The position numbers were made by a program, and so were the translations under genes. DNA of 18,852 nt, from the NCBI RefSeq assembly GCF_938029845.1, contig NZ_CALHGG010000149.1, positions 1-18,852 of the forward strand. Reading direction: 5' to 3'. The notes under the pieces were generated by a model. That model saw nothing but the letters and a program-made list of their open reading frames with translations. It made no database searches and was not told where the DNA came from. Shown here one piece after another: positions 14,910 to 18,852 of the stretch (the stretch's first letter is position 1; the number at the start of each line of letters is the position of its first letter). The DNA comes from an uncultured Capnocytophaga sp. (GTDB lineage Bacteria > Bacteroidota > Bacteroidia > Flavobacteriales > Flavobacteriaceae).

Positions 14910-15512
14910 ATGCCAACGTCTTCAAATGAAAGCACCTCTAAAAAAGGCCGACTCGTTCGGTATCTGATTCCTTCTCTTGTAGGAATTGTGTTGGGCTTGT
15001 GTGGGTATATATTTTACCTTTCCAAGGCGCATTCTTATCTTTCGGATGACCCAAAGGCGTGTGTGAACTGCCATATCATGGAGCCTGAATATGCTACATG
15101 GTCACATTCCTCACATGGACGCAATACGGTCTGCAACGATTGCCATGTACCTCATGACAATGTGTTCCGAAAGTATTACTTCAAGGCTAGTGACGGGCTA
15201 AGGCATGCTACTATGTTCACTTTCCGGTTGGAACCTCAGGTGATCAAAATGCATGCTCCAGGACAGATGGTAGTGCAGGAGAACTGTATCCGCTGCCATA
15301 GCACTCTTGTCTCTGAAGTGAGTCTAGGTAAAGTAACTGCTCCTATGGCACATGCCGATAATGGTAAGCTCTGTTGGGAATGCCATCGCGAGGTGCCCCA
15401 CAGCCGTGTACGTGGATTGAATTCCGCCCCTCACTCTCCTGTACCTATCATTGATGAGATGGGTGAAAACACCCCACAATGGATACAGGACTTGATTAAA
15501 ACTAAAAACTAA
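14910..15512 (+). CDS. nrfH: cytochrome c nitrite reductase small subunit (tetraheme)
   Basis: A 200-residue membrane-anchored NapC/NirT-family cytochrome that takes electrons from the quinol pool and passes them to NrfA. There is one N-terminal membrane span (about 16-37) and a periplasmic domain. Four heme-binding CxxCH motifs are visible: CVNCH (51-55), CNDCH (75-79), CIRCH (126-130), CWECH (155-159). CVNCHIME contains the methionine expected near heme 1. The start MPTSSNES was chosen because the longer frame (ATG at 14856) begins before the promoter -7 box. It is 30 bases ahead of nrfA in the same direction, so the two are one operon. Confidence 0.95.
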   Translation: MPTSSNESTSKKGRLVRYLIPSLVGIVLGLCGYIFYLSKAHSYLSDDPKACVNCHIMEPEYATWSHSSHGRNTVCNDCHVPHDNVFRKYYFKASDGLRHATMFTFRLEPQVIKMHAPGQMVVQENCIRCHSTLVSEVSLGKVTAPMAHADNGKLCWECHREVPHSRVRGLNSAPHSPVPIIDEMGENTPQWIQDLIKTKN

Positions 15513-15542
15513 CTAATTAAAAACAAGCTAATTTATACAACG

Positions 15543-17009
15543 ATGAATAAGAAAAATTGGTTACTAGTAGGAATATTAGCTATAGTGACGTTCCTCTTAG
15601 GATTGTTAGCTAATTCCATAATGAATAGGTCTCATGAGGCCGAATTTATTGCCAAAGGTGGTAATAACTTGGAAGACCAAGAGTGCCGCAACGAACTTTA
15701 CAAGGAGTTTTATCCTCGTCAGTATGACTCTTGGGAAGCTACTGCCGATACCACTTTCCGCTCTAAGTATATGAGCAGTCAAGATGATGACCTCTTGGCA
15801 CTACGTCCTGAAATGGTAGTGCTTTGGGCGGGCTATGCCTTCTCTAAGGAATACAATGCTCCTCGCGGTCACATGCATGCCATTGAGGATGTTACCAAAA
15901 TCCTCCGTACAGGAGCTCCTAGTGAGACTACTCACTCTCCACAGCCAGGTACTTGCTGGACTTGTAAGAGTCCCGATGTGCCTCGCCTTATGAAGAAAGT
16001 AGGTTTGGAAGAATACTACAGTGCTCCATGGGATAAGTGGGGTAGCGAAATTGTGAACCCTATCGGTTGTGCTACTTGTCACAATACTAAGACAATGAAG
16101 CTTGAAGTACACCAACCAGCATTGGCTGAGGCTTTTGCTCGTCAAGGAAAAGACATTAACAAAGCGACTCACCAAGAAATGCGTTCGCTCGTTTGTGCTC
16201 AATGCCACGTAGAGTACTACTTCAAAGGGGATAAGAAATATCTTACTTTCCCATGGGATGAAGGTATGACTGTAGAAAAAATGGAAGAATACTACGACAA
16301 AGAAGGCTGGACCGACTATGTTCATAAAGTGAGTCGCGCTCCTATTATCAAGGCACAACACCCCGATTATGAGCTTTCTCAGCTCGGTATCCACGGACAG
16401 CGTGGGGTATCTTGTGCTGATTGCCACATGCCTTACAAGACTGATGGTGCAGTGAAGTTTTCCGACCACCAAATCTCTAGTCCTTTGCGTAATATTTCTG
16501 CTAGCTGCCAGACATGTCACCGCCAAAGCGAAGATGAGCTTAGAAAGAATGTATATGACCGCCAAGATGCTGTATATGGTATGCGTATAAAACTTGAAAA
16601 GGAATTGGCTAAAGTACATTTTAAAGCTAAATTCTTGTGGGACAATGGGGCAACTGAAGAACAAATGAAACCTACCTTAGCTCTTATCCGTAAGTCTCAA
16701 TGGCGTTGGGATATGGTACACTCCTCACATGGAGCAGCTTTCCATGCTCCTATAGAGTCAGAGCGTCTCCTTAGTGATGGGCTTATTTATGCTCTTGAAG
16801 CAGAAAAGAACTTGGATGTGCTTAAAGAAAAATTGCATATTGCAGCAGAGTTCGTAATGCCAGACATTAGTACCAAAGCCAAAGCTCAAAAAGAAATTGG
16901 CTTAGATATACCTAAGGAAGAAGCAGCTAAGAAAGAATTCTTGAAAACTATCGTTCCTAAATGGATCGAACAAGCTAAAAAAGAAGGACGCTTAGTAACA
17001 CAAAAATAG
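15543..17009 (+). CDS. nrfA: ammonia-forming cytochrome c nitrite reductase (pentaheme)
   Basis: A 488-residue periplasmic enzyme that reduces nitrite to ammonium with six electrons from NrfH. It has an N-terminal signal/anchor (about 6-26). Five heme sites are present: the catalytic CWTCK (138-142, lysine-ligated), CATCH (176-180), CAQCH (218-222), CADCH (291-295) and CQTCH (322-326). Active-site residues are visible: Arg108 in NAPRGH, Tyr225 after CHVE, and K-A-Q-H (270-273) giving the calcium ligands and catalytic histidine. No residue appears missing. The CxxCK heme in many species needs a special lyase (NrfE-type) or a general ResB/CcsA system, and the latter follows directly. Confidence 0.97.
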   Translation: MNKKNWLLVGILAIVTFLLGLLANSIMNRSHEAEFIAKGGNNLEDQECRNELYKEFYPRQYDSWEATADTTFRSKYMSSQDDDLLALRPEMVVLWAGYAFSKEYNAPRGHMHAIEDVTKILRTGAPSETTHSPQPGTCWTCKSPDVPRLMKKVGLEEYYSAPWDKWGSEIVNPIGCATCHNTKTMKLEVHQPALAEAFARQGKDINKATHQEMRSLVCAQCHVEYYFKGDKKYLTFPWDEGMTVEKMEEYYDKEGWTDYVHKVSRAPIIKAQHPDYELSQLGIHGQRGVSCADCHMPYKTDGAVKFSDHQISSPLRNISASCQTCHRQSEDELRKNVYDRQDAVYGMRIKLEKELAKVHFKAKFLWDNGATEEQMKPTLALIRKSQWRWDMVHSSHGAAFHAPIESERLLSDGLIYALEAEKNLDVLKEKLHIAAEFVMPDISTKAKAQKEIGLDIPKEEAAKKEFLKTIVPKWIEQAKKEGRLVTQK

Positions 17010-17025
17010 TGCAACTCGCACAAAT

Positions 17026-17060
17026 AAGTAGGGGCGAATGGCAATTCGCCCTTACTTTTT
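17026..17060 (+). terminator. terminator-like inverted repeat after nrfA
   Basis: A 14-bp stem (17026-17039 with 17044-17057) with one G-T pair and the GGCA loop, core GGGCGAAT/ATTCGCCC, followed by a T-run. It can end nrfHA transcription, so the downstream ResB-like gene would depend on read-through or a separate promoter. The GC-rich core, unlike the local composition, resembles dispersed palindromic elements. Confidence 0.75.
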
Positions 17061-17070
17061 ATATTTTGAT

Positions 17071-17098
17071 TAATCATTAATCATTAACCATTAATCAT
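17071..17098 (+). repeat. heptanucleotide tandem repeat (TAAYCAT x4)
   Basis: Four direct 7-nt units: TAATCAT, TAATCAT, TAACCAT, TAATCAT, ending 5 bases before the ResB-like start codon. It belongs to the same heptad family as 12478-12512. Confidence 0.8.
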
Positions 17099-17103
17099 TA
17101 TTA

Positions 17104-18303
17104 ATGAAGTCTTATCCTTTCGCTATTGTTTTTTCTCTTACCGCTTTGGTGGTAGGGCTTGTGCTACAACTTTCCTTGGGAAGTATCAGTAAGAGTTGGT
17201 TTAGCTTTCCCTACAATGTAATAGGAGGGGCAGTTTTTGTTCTTTTGACAACGATTGTTTATTTCCTATTCCGCAAAACAAATTTTATCCTACGCTTCTC
17301 ATCAGCACCCTTTGCCATTGTTACAGTGGTAACACTTGGGGTACTAACTATTGGGCTAGGAAGTATCAATGTAAAACCCAATGAACTTAGTGGTTTTTGG
17401 GGCAAATGGGGTTTGGATGATCTAACCAAAACATGGTACTTTGGTCTTGTCTTTCTTTTGGCTTTGATGAACCTTTGGTTTTCTATTCTTAAGCGCTCTA
17501 TGGTCTATCAGCGTAAGAATATCGCCTTTTTGCTTAATCATTTCGGCTTGTGGTTAGTGATGTTTGCAGGAGTTTTAGGGCAGGGTGATATTGTACGCCT
17601 TACAATGGACTTGAAGAAAGATATCCCCCAGTGGCAGGCCAAAACAGCTGAGCAGGAGGTAGTGAATCTGCCTATTGCGATAGAACTCAAGGAATTTTCT
17701 ATCGACATTTATCCTAACAAACTCTTTGTGATAGATACCACAGGCACTTCGCTTCCTAAGGGCAAACCTGTTGGCTTTATGTTAGAGCGAGAAGGGGAGC
17801 AGGCTACTCTGCTCAATTGGAAAATTACCCTACATAAGTATCTAGAGAAAGCTATTCCAGATACAGATTCTACTTATATTAATCATACTATGTGGGGGGC
17901 AACCAATGCAGCTTTAGTTACGGTAGAGGACTTGCGTACCCACCAGAAGAAGAAAGAGTGGATCTCGGCAGGTAATTTCCAACTAGCTCCTCGTGCAATA
18001 GACTTAGATAAGGAACATACTCTTGTCATGGCACCCCCTGAAGCACGTAAGTTCCAATCTGAAGTCCTTATCTATCAGAGAGGAAGTAGTAATATTTTAG
18101 AGGAAAAGATAGAAGTTAATCACCCTATAAGTGTAGGTGGTTGGCGTATCTATCAGCTTAGTTATGAAGAGCGTCTGGGACGCTGGTCAGACCTTAGTGT
18201 GGTGGAGCTAGTTTCCGATCCTTGGCTCCCTGTGGTGTATGTAGGTATTTTCTTGCTTATTGCAGGAGGAGTAGCCCTACTATTTGAAGTAAAAAAGAAT
18301 TAG
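17104..18303 (+). CDS. ResB-like cytochrome c biogenesis protein
   Basis: A 399-residue membrane protein. Spans are at about 7-25, 36-56, 68-88, 111-128 and 142-162, then a large periplasmic domain (about 163-370) and a last span (about 373-393). The segment NHFGLWLVMFAGVLGQGD, and the C-terminal N-H-P-I-S-V-G-G-W-R-I-Y-Q-L-S-Y pattern with the following DPWLPVVYVGI, are typical of ResB (system II cytochrome c maturation). This family works with CcsA/ResC to move heme outward and attach it to CxxCH motifs. It sits between nrfA and a CcsA-like gene, the usual bacteroidotal Nrf arrangement. Its TAG stop lies inside a heptad repeat unit (18300-18306). Confidence 0.9.
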   Translation: MKSYPFAIVFSLTALVVGLVLQLSLGSISKSWFSFPYNVIGGAVFVLLTTIVYFLFRKTNFILRFSSAPFAIVTVVTLGVLTIGLGSINVKPNELSGFWGKWGLDDLTKTWYFGLVFLLALMNLWFSILKRSMVYQRKNIAFLLNHFGLWLVMFAGVLGQGDIVRLTMDLKKDIPQWQAKTAEQEVVNLPIAIELKEFSIDIYPNKLFVIDTTGTSLPKGKPVGFMLEREGEQATLLNWKITLHKYLEKAIPDTDSTYINHTMWGATNAALVTVEDLRTHQKKKEWISAGNFQLAPRAIDLDKEHTLVMAPPEARKFQSEVLIYQRGSSNILEEKIEVNHPISVGGWRIYQLSYEERLGRWSDLSVVELVSDPWLPVVYVGIFLLIAGGVALLFEVKKN

Positions 18304-18327
18304 TTGTTAGTTGTCAGTTGTTAGTCT
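18300..18327 (+). repeat. inverted heptads (TTAGTTG type)
   Basis: Four 7-nt units TTAGTTG, TTAGTTG, TCAGTTG, TTAGTCT. They are nearly the reverse complement of the direct heptads that follow, so the two blocks can form a long imperfect hairpin. The first unit contains the stop codon of the ResB-like gene. Confidence 0.7.
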
Positions 18328-18333
18328 ATAGAA

Positions 18334-18410
18334 ACTAATCACTAATCACTAACCACTAACCACTAATCACTAATCACTAACTACTAACTACTAACTACTA
18401 ATCACTAAAT
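18334..18410 (+). repeat. heptanucleotide tandem array, 11 units
   Basis: Eleven consecutive 7-nt units with no spacing error: ACTAATC x2, ACTAACC x2, ACTAATC x2, ACTAACT x3, ACTAATC, ACTAAAT. The array fills the whole space up to one base before the ATG of the CcsA-like gene, leaving no room for an ordinary ribosome binding site or promoter outside the repeat. Confidence 0.9.
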
Positions 18411-18411
18411 T

Positions 18412-18852
18412 ATGTGGTCATATTTTAATATTATAACCTACCTAACCATAGCCTTATGGCTTGTGGGAGGAGGACTTATTTACAGCAAAAGTAAAGCCCT
18501 AAGAGGTTTTGCTATTATCAGCCATTTGGTCGCTACGGTGCTCATGGGAGGGTTTATTGTTGCCTTATGGAAGGGATTGGAACGTCCGCCCTTGCGTACT
18601 TTGGCGGAGACACGTATATGGTATGCCTTTTTTATGGGGCTGATAGGTTATGCTATCTATTTACTTTATAGGCAAAAATGGATGCTCAGCTATTCGGCGG
18701 TGATGGGCATTGTCTTTGTAGGGCTTACCTATACCCATCCCGATACGATGAACAAGGCTCTGATGCCTGCACTACAAAGTGTATGGTTTATCCCTCATGT
18801 GATTGTATATATCTTTGCCTATGCCATGCTTGGGATGGCTTCACTGACAGCT
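18412..18852 (+). CDS. CcsA/CcmC-like cytochrome c assembly protein (partial, runs off the window)
   Basis: The first 147 residues of a multi-span membrane protein: spans near 8-24, 34-52, 69-86, 92-108 and 125-145. The segments ERPPLRTLAETRIWYAFF and SVWFIPHVIVYIFAYAMLGMA, with a membrane-edge histidine, match the CcsA/CcmC/ResC heme-handling family. The tryptophan-rich periplasmic heme motif, which would lie further on, is outside the window. It follows the ResB-like gene and would complete system II cytochrome c maturation for NrfH and NrfA. The frame is open to the last base. Confidence 0.85.
   Translation, partial: MWSYFNIITYLTIALWLVGGGLIYSKSKALRGFAIISHLVATVLMGGFIVALWKGLERPPLRTLAETRIWYAFFMGLIGYAIYLLYRQKWMLSYSAVMGIVFVGLTYTHPDTMNKALMPALQSVWFIPHVIVYIFAYAMLGMASLTA

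Noticed and set aside
15801..16664. Long open frame on the minus strand opposite nrfA
   Set aside because: It is a shadow of nrfA: the forward protein has all five heme motifs and active-site residues, while the reverse product has no recognisable domain or promoter.
1..18852. CRISPR array or insertion sequence
   Set aside because: The 7-nt arrays have no spacers, and no transposase, integrase or paired terminal repeats with target duplication were seen.

Overview
The window looks like a chromosomal segment of a low-GC Bacteroidota, most likely a flavobacterium. Capnocytophaga or a relative is a guess. The support is the promoter signature: the -7 box TAnnTTTG recurs in front of most transcription units and has a -33 TTTG/TTG in the best cases. 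Other support is the bacterial (DapD) lysine route, many lipoprotein or TonB-type envelope genes, a tRNA without encoded CCA, and the NrfH-NrfA-ResB-CcsA gene order.

Layout. 1-3010: the end of an upstream gene, a secreted PepSY-like protein (-), a degenerate Mpl/Mur-ligase-like protein (+), a promoter-to-terminator unit that looks like a structured small RNA (about 1676-1794), and a lipoprotein with a repetitive linker (+). 3019-6497 (-): class II fructose-bisphosphate aldolase and a 780-residue RING-like/TerD-like protein. 6595-6714 (-): a tRNA-Arg(UCU) gene that becomes a perfect 74-nt cloverleaf only after removal of a 46-nt insert in the 5' strand of the anticodon stem. 6869-11509 (-): a markedly AT-rich three-gene operon made of a C5-cytosine DNA methyltransferase, a large protein with two GHKL ATPase modules around a coiled coil, and a receiver-like protein with a HEPN-like R-x4-H motif. 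11619-14514 (-): dapD, then the overlapping unit truB, tonB-like gene, GNAT acetyltransferase. 14910-18852 (+): nrfH, nrfA, a ResB-like gene and the start of a CcsA-like gene, which together give respiratory nitrite ammonification and the cytochrome c maturation it needs.

How genes work together. NrfH passes quinol electrons to the pentaheme NrfA in the periplasm, and ResB/CcsA attach the nine hemes these two need. The methyltransferase operon is the accessory part: ATGA coupling and 4-bp spacing indicate one machine. Its design (modification enzyme, nucleotide-driven sensor/kinase-like ATPase, receiver with a possible RNase-type output) suggests a two-component-like restriction or abortive-infection system. 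No endonuclease is recognisable.

Small-scale structure: heptanucleotide tandem repeats (TAAYCAT/ACTAAYC type) lie between genes, including 11 exact 7-nt units that end one base before the ccsA-like start codon. Several gene starts here are set from promoter position and family N-termini rather than from the longest open frame.
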